64,000 nucleotides of DNA from Cystobacter fuscus (GTDB taxonomy: Bacteria > Myxococcota > Myxococcia > Myxococcales > Myxococcaceae), in the NCBI RefSeq assembly GCF_002305875.1, contig NZ_CP022098.1:11842001-11906000 (forward strand). The letters are read 5' to 3'. Under the pieces are notes generated by a model, which was given only the letters and a program-made list of their open reading frames with translations, was not told where the DNA came from and searched no databases. Positions within the stretch are counted from its first letter, which is position 1; each line of letters begins with the position of its first letter. Positions 51,288 through 59,424 of this stretch are shown here, piece by piece. Made by a program: the position numbers and the translations under genes.

Positions 51288-51626
51288 ATGAGCGAAACCC
51301 ACACCGATGCCATCCTCGTGCTGGTGACGGCGCCCACGGCGGACAAGGCCGCGGAGCTCGCGCGCGCTCTCGTGGAGGAGGGGCTGGCGGCGTGCGGCAA
51401 CGTGGTGCCCGGCCTGCGCTCCATCTACCGCTGGGAGGGCAAGGTGCACGACGAGCCCGAGGCGCTGCTCGTGCTCAAGTCCCGCGCGCCCCTCTTCGAG
51501 GCGCTGCGCGAGCGCGTCGTGGCGCTGCACCCCTACCAGTGCCCGGAAGTGCTGCGGCTGGACGTGGCGGCCGGCCACGCGCCCTACCTGCAATGGATTG
51601 TCGACAACGTGCGCACCTCACGGTGA
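51288..51626 (+). CDS. cutA: CutA1-family divalent-ion tolerance protein
   Basis: This 112-residue protein has the complete CutA1 pattern: [33 protein letters not shown], then SIYRWEGKVHDEPEALLVLK, then VVALHPYQCPEVLRLDVAAGHAPYLQWI, the family signature. It forms very stable ferredoxin-like trimers linked to copper tolerance, though its true role is unsettled. Strong ribosome-binding site GGGAAGGGG. Its TGA is immediately followed by the third copy of the dispersed repeat. Confidence 0.93.
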   Translation: MSETHTDAILVLVTAPTADKAAELARALVEEGLAACGNVVPGLRSIYRWEGKVHDEPEALLVLKSRAPLFEALRERVVALHPYQCPEVLRLDVAAGHAPYLQWIVDNVRTSR

Positions 51627-51670
51627 ACCGAGGAAGGTGTCACCGAGGAAGGTGTCAAACGACTCGTATT
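51627..51670 (+). repeat. Dispersed cassette-flanking repeat, copy 3
   Basis: The 15-mer ACCGAGGAAGGTGTC occurs twice, exactly and head to tail (51627-51641, 51642-51656), then AAACGACTCGTA. It begins directly at the cutA stop codon. With copy 4 (53780) it brackets the toxin-like lipoprotein and ankyrin gene in direct orientation. Confidence 0.75.
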
Positions 51671-51709
51671 TCGACCTTACCCATTTTTTCGCGGACTCAA
51701 CGAGGCAGT

Positions 51710-52339
51710 CTACGGATTTCGGCCCCACGATCCCCGGAGCAGTTCGAACGCGACGTCCCATATTTGGGAATCGGATGCATCGCGCGGCGGCAGGCGGTCG
51801 CGGGCGGGCCGGTCGTCCTCATCCGGGGCCTCTGGATCGGCGCCCGCGTCGAGAAGCCGCCGCATCATCGGGATGTCCAGCCGCGATGCCGCAAGCCCGA
51901 GCGCAGTGTATCCGGCCTGCCCGCCCCATTCGTTGATCGTCCTCGAGGCCCCCGCGCCCAGGAGAAGAGAAGCGATGCCCAGGTCGCCCACGCCCGCGCA
52001 CGCCCGCAACGGCGTGTCCCCTTCACTGCTACGCACGTTGGGATCAGCCCCCGCCTTCAGGAGCGCTTCGACTGCCGCCTGCTGGCCTTCGAAGACCGCT
52101 ACCAACAAGGGGGTCACGTCCCGCCCGACGTTCCATGCGTTGACGTCCGCGCCGTGCTCAAGGAGCGCCATGAGCACGTCGAGCCCGCCTCTCTCTGCGA
52201 GTTCGTTGATGGCCACATGCAGCGGACGCAAACCCGGCCACTGCGCCTGCGGCTCGTTCGGATCGGCACCACCGGCCAGCAGCGCCTTGACCCGAGGCGC
52301 ATCGTGCTGTTCGATCGCCGCGAAGAGTTCTTTCGACAT
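51710..52339 (-). CDS. Ankyrin-repeat protein, probable immunity partner
   Basis: This 209-residue soluble protein is made of about five ankyrin repeats (ALLAGGADPNEPQAQWPGLR, ALLEHGADVNAWNVGRDVTP, ALLKAGADPNVRSSEGDTPL, RRLLDAGADPEAPDEDDRP). It starts three bases after the stop of the lipoprotein gene, so the two are co-expressed. Ankyrin proteins are a known class of immunity proteins beside polymorphic toxins, and that role is inferred here. Its GC content is lower than in neighbouring genes and repeat copies flank the pair. Confidence 0.85.
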   Translation of the reverse strand: MSKELFAAIEQHDAPRVKALLAGGADPNEPQAQWPGLRPLHVAINELAERGGLDVLMALLEHGADVNAWNVGRDVTPLLVAVFEGQQAAVEALLKAGADPNVRSSEGDTPLRACAGVGDLGIASLLLGAGASRTINEWGGQAGYTALGLAASRLDIPMMRRLLDAGADPEAPDEDDRPARDRLPPRDASDSQIWDVAFELLRGSWGRNP

Positions 52340-52342
52340 AGC

Positions 52343-53371
52343 TCACAGCTCCGCCATCGGATGACCAGGGGCGCAATTCTGGTCTTCAAGCTTCCTGGTA
52401 TTCGCGAAGGCCTTTTCTACTTCGGTGATTGCGTTCTCATGGCTCGGGTCGGGCTTGCCTCCAAAGCATTCTTCCTGAATCTGCCACCGCTTCTCCAGGA
52501 GCTTTTTCTGGGCTTCAAGACGCTGCCGGATCCTAGAGCACGGCACCTTGGCCATCTTCTTCTCGTTCCATGATCCGGGCGACCTCGGAGCGAGGAGTGG
52601 GACTGACCGGTTGAGCAGATCCTTCTCCTCCTGAAGCTCGTCGAGACGGCTGTTCTTGCAGGTCTGAGCCGCGTGGCGAGGGACCCGGTCGTACTCTTCC
52701 GCGCTGGTGTAGTTCCTACCCGTCGCCGGATTGGTCTTCTTCCACCAAGGGGTGGGAGCCGTGACCGCCGCAACCGGGTCCGAATCAAAGTCAGGCACGA
52801 CCTCCCCTACATCCTGTGGCACGAGTTTCTCCATGAGCCGCCGTGACTCCTCCGCCAGTTCCCGCAAACGGGCCTCGTACTCCCCTTGTGCGTCAACCCA
52901 CTCCGGGCGACGGTCGATCTCCGGCCCGGCGGTGCTGGAGGGGTGGAGCAGCACGAGGAACACGAGCAACGGGCCTACCCGCGGGAGGACGTCAACCCAC
53001 GTCTTGGCGCGGCCCACCTGTGCAAGTCTCTCCGCCCCCCTCACTACCTCGGCAGCTTGCCCGCTGGCGTTCGTGGTCTGGGAGAAGCGATCGAAGGCCC
53101 GTTCCGCCGCGGTGAGCTTGCCCTTCAACGATTCCCATTGACGTGGCGCCAGGTCATTGCGCGCCTGAAAGAGCAGCGCCCTGGCCTGTTCCAGGTCCAC
53201 CTTTCCAATAGGCGGCTGCCGCGAGTCCGTCCGCGCGGAGACGAACTGGATGCGAGGGTGCGAGGGAGGAGTCGAGGCGAAGGCGGAGGAGCGTGACATC
53301 GAGGGCGAGGCGGGCGCGCTCGCGCAGGCGGACACCCAGAAGAGAAGTGCGAAGCACACTCGAAAACGCAT
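52343..53371 (-). CDS. Toxin-like lipoprotein (SitA-type candidate) with Cys/His C-terminal domain
   Basis: This 342-residue protein starts at 53371 (GGAGG eight bases upstream), with signal peptide MRFRVCFALLFWVSAC and lipid-attachment Cys16. A helical region with one hydrophobic segment (VGPLLVFLVLLHPSSTAGP) follows. A basic C-terminal third is rich in Cys and charged residues, including the marks QIQEECFGGKPDPSHENAI and NCAPGHPMAEL. That end resembles C-terminal domains of polymorphic toxins. In myxobacteria, lipoprotein toxins of the SitA kind are delivered to kin by TraA/B outer-membrane exchange, with immunity encoded next door. The function is inferred from architecture, not shown. Confidence 0.72.
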   Translation of the reverse strand: MRFRVCFALLFWVSACASAPASPSMSRSSAFASTPPSHPRIQFVSARTDSRQPPIGKVDLEQARALLFQARNDLAPRQWESLKGKLTAAERAFDRFSQTTNASGQAAEVVRGAERLAQVGRAKTWVDVLPRVGPLLVFLVLLHPSSTAGPEIDRRPEWVDAQGEYEARLRELAEESRRLMEKLVPQDVGEVVPDFDSDPVAAVTAPTPWWKKTNPATGRNYTSAEEYDRVPRHAAQTCKNSRLDELQEEKDLLNRSVPLLAPRSPGSWNEKKMAKVPCSRIRQRLEAQKKLLEKRWQIQEECFGGKPDPSHENAITEVEKAFANTRKLEDQNCAPGHPMAEL

Positions 53372-53779
53372 GAATACGTCCTCCAATCCATTCAGAACCT
53401 GGAGGGTCCAGGCGGAACTGTACGGAGTATGAAGGGCGCTCTGACAGCAACGGCTCCAGGGTCCAGAGTACGGAACCTGGCGGGGAGGAGACCTGAAGTG
53501 CGGGACGTAGGGCGCGCGTGTACTTCCTCACCAGAAGTGCTGACCAGTTACCGCTGCATATTCGACAACACCGCAAGCCGCCGAATGATGGCTTTTTGAT
53601 GTGCTTGATAGCTTGATGATCACGGCGCTTGCAGGCGAGCACCGCCCAAGAAGAGCGGCGCTTGCCTATAGTTAGCGTTGGCGAATTCTTATCGGCGAGA
53701 CATCAGTTCCATACCAGTCTGGACTCCATTCACAACTCCAACGAGGAAACGGTATGTCATTCGGGCAGAGTAGTTATTG
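53372..53779. other. AT-richer noncoding stretch upstream of the toxin-like gene
   Basis: This is about 400 bases with GC well below the window average and no convincing gene. Short frames on either strand have no family resemblance or ribosome-binding site. It should hold the promoter of the lipoprotein/ankyrin pair. Together with the pair and the flanking repeats it forms a compositionally distinct block of about 2.2 kb. Confidence 0.5.
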
Positions 53780-53836
53780 CCGGGGAAGGTGTCCCGGGGA
53801 AGGTGTCAGAGGACTCGTAACCGAGGACTCGTAACA
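53780..53836 (+). repeat. Dispersed cassette-flanking repeat, copy 4 (fully duplicated form)
   Basis: Two tandem pairs lie end to end: CCGGGGAAGGTGTC twice exactly (53780-53793, 53794-53807), one A, then GAGGACTCGTAACC and GAGGACTCGTAACA (53809-53822, 53823-53836). Both halves of the element are therefore duplicated as 14-mers. It lies 75 bases before the 3' end of the thaumatin-like gene. Confidence 0.78.
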
Positions 53837-53911
53837 ACACTTTTGGGAAGGTCACGGGCACACCATCGGACCTCACCACCGAGACCTCCCTCCCCCCGCG
53901 AGGCCGCTTCC

Positions 53912-54883
53912 TCAGCTGAAGGTCGTGGTCAGGCTCAGCGGGCCGGCGGGGACGCCCACGTCGAGGCCCGCGGGATTGTCCGAGGGCGTCTGCCAGGCGT
54001 TGGCCTCCGTCACCGTCTTGCCCGTGGCATCGTTCGAGATGGACATGCGGCCATTGTGGCCCGCGGGTTCAATCTGGCTGACGTCATAACCGCTCCAGCC
54101 CGTGCCGGCGTTCGCGAACGTCGCCTCGCCCCAGGTCTGACCGGAGTTCGCGCCCGGATTCGCCGTGCCGTCCTTCGACACACACCACGCGACGCTGCTG
54201 TTGCTGTCGAACGCCACGGTCTGCGACTGGCCGGGCTGCAGCGTGAACGTCACCGGCGTGCTCTTGTCGAAGTACTGCCCGCTGTTCGGGCCGCCGTCCT
54301 CGCCTGTCTTGTTCCAGAGCGTGACGGTCTGCGGCTGGTTCGTGTTGTTGGTGAACGTGTTGGTGTACTTGAACTGGTCCTTCTGGCCCGGGTCGATGAG
54401 CTGCATGTTGCTGTTGTACGGCGAGCCGACGTTGTTCTTGGCCAGCCACGGCGTACTCGGATCCACCTGCTCGGTGGACCCGGCGGAGGGCGGGCCAAAC
54501 CCCGGGCCCGCGTCACTGTCGTAGGTGGGGTGCGTCGGGTTGGCCGGGCTGTTGGGCGTGTTCGAGGCGGTGAACCCCTGGGGCGCGGGGGGCGCGGGGG
54601 CACCCACTTCGGGTCCGGCGGCCAGGTCCGGCGGCGCCTCGAATGAGTCGCCCCCCTGCAGCTCATTCAGCAACTGCGTGAGCTCGCCCAGCATCTGCGT
54701 CAGCTGCTCGATGTTGCCCGGGCCCTGCTCGAAGGAGTCGGACAGGAAGTTCTGCCACACGTCGTTCACCGGCTGCTGCTCGGGGGGACGCGCCACGCTC
54801 TCGGCCGGAGAGGAGACCTGCTTGCTGTTGGAGGTGCTCCAAAGGGGAGAGGAGTAGGGCGAGCGGTTGACCGAGATGGACAT
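53912..54883 (-). CDS. Leaderless thaumatin-like or effector-like protein
   Basis: This 323-residue protein has no signal peptide. Residues 1-140 are Ser/Pro/Gln-rich and disordered with one helix (NIEQLTQMLGELTQLLNELQ). Residues about 150-323 are a beta-rich domain (FTNNTNQPQTVTLWNKTGED, FTLQPGQSQTVAFDSNSSVA, SQIEPAGHNGRMSISNDATG) that loosely resembles small thaumatin-like folds. The arrangement (polar N-terminus, helical hook, compact domain) is like effectors or fruiting-body proteins exported without a cleaved signal. Start chosen at MSISVNRSP. Family not established. Confidence 0.6.
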   Translation of the reverse strand: MSISVNRSPYSSPLWSTSNSKQVSSPAESVARPPEQQPVNDVWQNFLSDSFEQGPGNIEQLTQMLGELTQLLNELQGGDSFEAPPDLAAGPEVGAPAPPAPQGFTASNTPNSPANPTHPTYDSDAGPGFGPPSAGSTEQVDPSTPWLAKNNVGSPYNSNMQLIDPGQKDQFKYTNTFTNNTNQPQTVTLWNKTGEDGGPNSGQYFDKSTPVTFTLQPGQSQTVAFDSNSSVAWCVSKDGTANPGANSGQTWGEATFANAGTGWSGYDVSQIEPAGHNGRMSISNDATGKTVTEANAWQTPSDNPAGLDVGVPAGPLSLTTTFS

Positions 54884-55081
54884 GGACGAATCCGTGGGGC
54901 CGAAGGGGAGTGCGTGCGAACAAAGCAGGACGCATGCCAACGTCCCTCCCCCCGCCACTCGCGAGGGCCCGGGCTCCCCTCCTCTCGGGAACCGAGTCTC
55001 CTGGGATGAGCGCTCCGGCCCCCAGGCCCCCGAGCGTCGCGCGGTGAGGTGTCGGCAGTCACCACCTGGTGTCTGGAGTCA

Positions 55082-55759
55082 TCACCCGCCCCGCAGCACG
55101 TCGAGGATGACGGCGTAGTGCACGAAGGCCCCCGTGATGACCATGAGGTGGAAGATCTCGTGGTAGCCAAAGAGGGTGGGACGGGGGTCCGGCCACCTGC
55201 GCGCGTAGACCCCGGCGCCCAGGGCATAGACGACGGCGCCGAAGACGAGCCACCCGACCCGCACCGGGCCAATGACCCCTGGCAGGCGCAGCATCACCGG
55301 GACCGACACCGTCCCCAGCACGATATAGAGCACGGAGCGCAGCCCTCGCGGCCCGGAGTGGCCCAGCAGCGAGAGCCCCGCCCCCGTGAGCGCCGCGCTC
55401 CACATCACCCAGAGCATCCGAGGGCCCCAGCCCCCCGCCTCGTCCAGGACGGCGATGGGCGTGAAGGTGCCCGCGATGAGCATGTAGATGGCCGCATGGT
55501 CGCACCGTCGGAGGCGCTGGTAGACGACGGGGCTCCAGTTGGGGCAGTGGTACGTCGCGCTGACTCCGAACATCAGCACCAGGCTGGCGCCGAACACCAG
55601 GCCGGCCACGTGCCGCGCGCCCTCGGCCGGGGCCTGGGCCAGGAAGAACCACCCGGCGAGCGCCGCCACGAACGCGAGCGCATGCGACACGCCGCGCAGC
55701 AGGGGCTTCACTTCCTCCTCCTCGATAAGGAGGGCCTCGACGCGCTCGGGGGATTCCAT
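55082..55759 (-). CDS. Hemolysin III / PAQR-family membrane protein
   Basis: This 225-residue protein has seven hydrophobic helices. Family motifs include GVSHALAFVAALAGWFFLA (early His), MFGVSATYHCPNWS (S-x3-H), RRCDHAAIYMLIAGTFTP (D-H) and FGYHEIFHLMVITGAFVHY (H-x3-H), which together make the metal-dependent hydrolase-like site of PAQR receptors. Bacterial members are inner-membrane proteins linked to lipid homeostasis. Cytolysis is not implied. The start at 55759 gives a short acidic N-terminus (EALLIEEEEV). Confidence 0.9.
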   Translation of the reverse strand: MESPERVEALLIEEEEVKPLLRGVSHALAFVAALAGWFFLAQAPAEGARHVAGLVFGASLVLMFGVSATYHCPNWSPVVYQRLRRCDHAAIYMLIAGTFTPIAVLDEAGGWGPRMLWVMWSAALTGAGLSLLGHSGPRGLRSVLYIVLGTVSVPVMLRLPGVIGPVRVGWLVFGAVVYALGAGVYARRWPDPRPTLFGYHEIFHLMVITGAFVHYAVILDVLRGG

Positions 55760-55865
55760 GACCTGTTCGTACTCCTGGCAGGTCACCGCCGTGTCAGCGC
55801 GTGGCCGCCTGCTGTCCAGACGCGGACGTCTGGCGCCAGGGTCTGCCGCCTCGTGCACACTGCGA

Positions 55866-56052
55866 TCACACCCTTCCAGGCCGCAGGGGCAGCTCCAGCG
55901 TGAAGCGAGCTCCGCCGCCCTCGCGCCGCTCGGCCCACACGCGGCCCCCGTGTGCCTCGGCCGCCCGGCGCGCCACGTACAGCCCCAACCCCAGCCCTCC
56001 GTAGGAGCGCGAGGACACCGCCCGTCCGAAGCGCTCGAAGATGTGCTCGAGC
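55866..56052 (-). pseudogene. Truncated histidine-kinase 3' end, duplicate of the kinase at 59425
   Basis: The minus strand encodes only the last ~58 residues of an HATPase domain (EHIFERFGRAVSSRSYGGLG, LGLYVARRAAEAHGGRVWAE, FTLELPLRP). Bases 55879-56052 align without gaps to 59441-59614 with only five mismatches by my count (about 97% identity). Nothing kinase-like precedes it. It is a partial duplication or the remnant of a sister kinase gene. Confidence 0.85.
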
Positions 56053-56131
56053 CGGCCATCCTCCACAGGCTCCGCGCCGACCTCCCTCGAGGTCAGGCGC
56101 TGCGGCGGCTGTGCGGTATCGTGGAGGGGGG

Positions 56132-56978
56132 ATGCTGATGAGCGTGCAGGTGAGCCGGGCATTGGTGGCCTTCCTCTCCGCGGAGTGTGCGCACCAGCCG
56201 GTACTGCTGGTGCTGGAAGACTTGCATTGGAGCGATGCGCTCACCGTCAAGCTCCCCGGGTTGTGGTCGCGGCGCCTGCAGGGATTGCCGCTCACGGGCC
56301 TGAGCCGCAAGGCGGGGGCGCGGTTGGTGCGCGAGGTGTTGGGCTCGCAAGTGCCGGAGGCCGTCGTGCAGCGGACCGTGGAGATGGCCGATGGCAACGC
56401 GCTCTTCCTGGAGGAGCTCATCCGCATGGTGGCCGATGGGCGAGGAGAGGCCATCCCGGAGACGGTGCTGGCGGTGCTTCAGGCGCGCTTGATGAGAATG
56501 GAGGCCGGGGCCCGCCAGGTGCTGCCCCAGGCGGCGACCCGGCTCTTCGAGCAGTACGACCTGCAGGGGGCACTCTGGTGCACGCAGGAGGCCCTGGGCT
56601 GCGGCGTCGAGGAACGGCTGCGCACTGTTCCCTCCCTACCTGCTCTTCGCCGGGAGGGACTTCGTCACCTTCCTGCTCGCGCGGGGGCGGGCGGAGGAGG
56701 CCCGGCGGGTGGCGAGTCTCGGAGTGGAAGCACTGGAGCGGATGGGCGGCTCGGGAGTCCATGCGGTGCCCATGTACCTGGCGCTGGCGGAAGCCTGCTT
56801 CGCGCGGGGGGATGACACGGCGGGCGAGAGCGCGCTGCGCGAGGCACTGCGTGCCGTGCGCACACGTGCCGGGGACCTCTCCGCGCCCGAGGCCCGCGAG
56901 CGTTTCCTGAGCCAGGTTCCCGAGAATGCCCGGACGCTGGAACTGGCGCGCCAGCGCTGGGGCGAAGACGCAGCGTAG
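56132..56978 (+). pseudogene. Decayed Ser/Thr kinase-AAA-TPR (PknK-like) gene
   Basis: Fragments of one protein appear in order with gaps. First come AAA-ATPase Walker B and sensor regions (QPVLLVLEDLHWSDALTVKL, LSRKAGARLVREVLGSQVPE, GNALFLEELIRMVADGRGEA, PETVLAVLQARLMRMEAGAR). Then comes a helical stretch (LFEQYDLQGALWCTQEALGC). After a +1 frame change near 56640-56700 comes the C-terminal TPR end (LGVEALERMGGSGVHAVPMY, ALREALRAVRTRAGDLSAPE, ERFLSQVPENARTLELARQR). The kinase domain, Walker A and most TPRs are missing. An ATG with GGAGGGGGG still precedes the remnant. Confidence 0.75.
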
Positions 56979-57017
56979 CCTGCATCCCGGGAGTCTGGAG
57001 CGAACGCGGCGCTCACT

Positions 57018-59180
57018 CTAGGGCGGTGCCCCGGCGGCATCATCGGCATCCGACCAGGGCAGTTCCTCGCCGGTCTCCATCCAGTGGTCGAGGTGCCGCG
57101 CGAGACGGCCGAACACGGGCAGGCCACGTCCGGAGAGATCCTCGCGCTGACTGGGATCCCGGGAGAGATCGTACAGTTGGTAGACGGGAGCGGGTCGCGC
57201 GGGCAGGTAGATGAGCTTCCATCGCGCCGTTCGCACCATCCGGTGCTTCGCCGCGAGGATGGCGTCGTGGAACGAGGGCCGCAGCACGAGCCGGCCACGG
57301 TCACTCGGATCGAAGAATCCCATCCGATCCACCCGCTCGGGCAGAGGCAGCTCCACCCCCGGCAGGTTGAGCGGATAGAACTGGAACCCCGTCTCCGCGT
57401 AGACGGGACGTCCCGGTCGGGTGCCCTGGATGAGGCCAACGAGCGAGACGCCATCGACGGCGGGCGAAGGGCCAGGGCCGCCGCTCAGCTCGAGCAGGGT
57501 CGGCATCAGATCGATGGAGCGAGAGAGCCCTCGGACCCGCGCTCCCGCCCAGCGCCCGTCCGGCATGCGAATCACGAGGGGGATGTGCGTGAGCTGATCA
57601 CCCCCGAAGAAGTTCCTCTCGACGGCCAGGGCGGTGTCGGGTTGGAACAGCGCCTCCCCGTGATCCGAGGTGATGACGAGGATCGTGTCATGGGCCAGCC
57701 CGGTGCGCTCGAGGTGCTCGACGACCTGCCCCACGGTGTCATCGAACCGGGAGACTCCGCCGTCGTAGAGGTCGACGATATGCCGCCGCTCCGCGGGCGG
57801 GAACAAGCCTTCGAGACGACCCTGGATGAGATCATCGGGGTCGAACTGCATGGAGAAACGGCTCTTGCCTCGGTACCCGGCGTCGGTGAAACGCTTGTTG
57901 TAGGGGTAGCCGACGTCGTAGTTCGGATGGGTGAAGCGCAAGAAGAGCAGCCCCAGGAAGGGCTGGCCCGAGGCCGCCGTGCGATCCAACTCCTCGAGGA
58001 AGTCCGCGGTGATCCGGCCAGGATGGAGCGCCGCGCAGGAGCCCTTCATCGCGGGCAGCAGACGCGCACCGAGCGGATTGGCCAGGTAGTAGGTGAGCAG
58101 GGGGTGCGTGGTGGCGAGCAGCTCGTCGATCAAACTGCTGACCCGCTCGTCGTCGGGGACGGTGGTCTGGTCGAAGCCGAGGTCAACGCTCGCGAAGTTG
58201 TTCGCGGAACCGTCTCCGCTCACGAACGTCTTGTATCCGCGCTCGCGCAGGATGCGAGGCAGCGTGCGTGGATGGGCCGAGGTGCGCTCCGCCTGCTCGC
58301 GGGTCACGAACATGTAACGGATACCGGTGTGGATGGGATAGAGCCCCGTCAGGGTGGACGTCCACGACTCGGTGGTACTGGGTGTCACGGAATGATGCTG
58401 TTCGAAGGTGACCGATTCACGCGCCAGCCGGTCGAGATGTGGAGACGTGGGGCGGGGATAGCCATAGGTGCCGAGGTGATCCGCGCGAAGCGCGTCCGAG
58501 CCCAGGATGAGGATGTGGGGCCGCTCCCGCCGCGCGGGGGGTAGCGGCGAGCCGCGCCCCGCCGGCCACGCGGTGCCCAAAGCCAGAAGACCCACCGCCA
58601 GGCCCCCCGTCATGAGAGCCGCACGAGGCCATCGCCAAGCCTTTCGCGCCACCCAGCACCCGGCATCGTAGGCCGTGAGCAGGACGAGGAGGAGCATGAC
58701 GCCCGTGAGGGCGACATGAAGGTCACGCTCGATGAGCCAGTAGAGATCGACGTCGAGCGACCGCACGAGCGCATCCAGATTGCCCGTGCTCGAGAGCGCA
58801 ATGGGCCCCAAGCTCGACAAGCAGAGCGCCAGGTTCCAGAAGAGCGCCGCGAGGAGGAAGCGGGAGAACGGGCGGACCGCTCCAGGAGGCGTGCCACGCG
58901 CCAGGCGCCTGCGCTCGAGCGGCCAGCTCAGGAGCGTATGCGCGGCGCAGAGCACCGCGTACCCCGGCAAGAGGGCCACGTTGGCCCAGACGAGCTCCCG
59001 GAGATACTCCCGGCGCACCTGGGTGGCCAATTCATTGTCGATGCCATACACGGCCGCGGTGAAGATCACGCTGCTCACCACGAAAACGGCGGTGAAGAAA
59101 CAGGCGTTCGCGAGGCCCCATCGCGGCAACGCGCCCGGTGACTTGTCGCCGGAGTGATGGCAACGATTGGAAGAGTTCAT
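57018..59180 (-). CDS. Membrane-anchored sulfatase-fold hydrolase/transferase without formylglycine Cys
   Basis: This 720-residue protein has about five hydrophobic helices in residues 20-205, followed by a periplasmic alkaline-phosphatase-superfamily domain. The domain opens HILILGSDALRADHLGTYGY (metal Asp), and later has VITSDHGEALFQPD with Asp/His ligands. The nucleophile loop reads STTESWTSTLTGLYP. By spacing to the TG, the Cys/Ser of CxPSR is replaced by Thr269, as in LtaS-like and phosphoethanolamine-transferase-like enzymes. It is therefore more likely a phosphotransferase or phosphoester hydrolase acting on lipids or glycans than a sulfatase. An alternative upstream start (MVRVPPP, 59228) exists. 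Confidence 0.82.
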   Translation of the reverse strand: MNSSNRCHHSGDKSPGALPRWGLANACFFTAVFVVSSVIFTAAVYGIDNELATQVRREYLRELVWANVALLPGYAVLCAAHTLLSWPLERRRLARGTPPGAVRPFSRFLLAALFWNLALCLSSLGPIALSSTGNLDALVRSLDVDLYWLIERDLHVALTGVMLLLVLLTAYDAGCWVARKAWRWPRAALMTGGLAVGLLALGTAWPAGRGSPLPPARRERPHILILGSDALRADHLGTYGYPRPTSPHLDRLARESVTFEQHHSVTPSTTESWTSTLTGLYPIHTGIRYMFVTREQAERTSAHPRTLPRILRERGYKTFVSGDGSANNFASVDLGFDQTTVPDDERVSSLIDELLATTHPLLTYYLANPLGARLLPAMKGSCAALHPGRITADFLEELDRTAASGQPFLGLLFLRFTHPNYDVGYPYNKRFTDAGYRGKSRFSMQFDPDDLIQGRLEGLFPPAERRHIVDLYDGGVSRFDDTVGQVVEHLERTGLAHDTILVITSDHGEALFQPDTALAVERNFFGGDQLTHIPLVIRMPDGRWAGARVRGLSRSIDLMPTLLELSGGPGPSPAVDGVSLVGLIQGTRPGRPVYAETGFQFYPLNLPGVELPLPERVDRMGFFDPSDRGRLVLRPSFHDAILAAKHRMVRTARWKLIYLPARPAPVYQLYDLSRDPSQREDLSGRGLPVFGRLARHLDHWMETGEELPWSDADDAAGAPP

Positions 59181-59424
59181 GCTGGAGTCATGGCTCGCGA
59201 AAGGACCTGGTGGGGGGACCCGAACCATCGCTCTCACAATGCCCGTGATGTGACACACATTGAGCGATGCACTCTGCTCTGTCAAACCAAAAATACGAGA
59301 AAAACCGGGAGGAGCGCGAACCACCTGTATTGGCTTTTCCCGGCGCGGCAACCGCTGGCTGAGTTGTCTTTCTGGCCCGCGCGCCCACCAGGCTTTGAAG
59401 CCGCTCGCGCCTCCCGAGCCCAGC

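Noticed and set aside
53629-53820. 63-codon plus-strand frame running into repeat copy 4
   Set aside because: It has no ribosome-binding site, its composition is unlike neighbouring genes, and its last third is translated repeat sequence.
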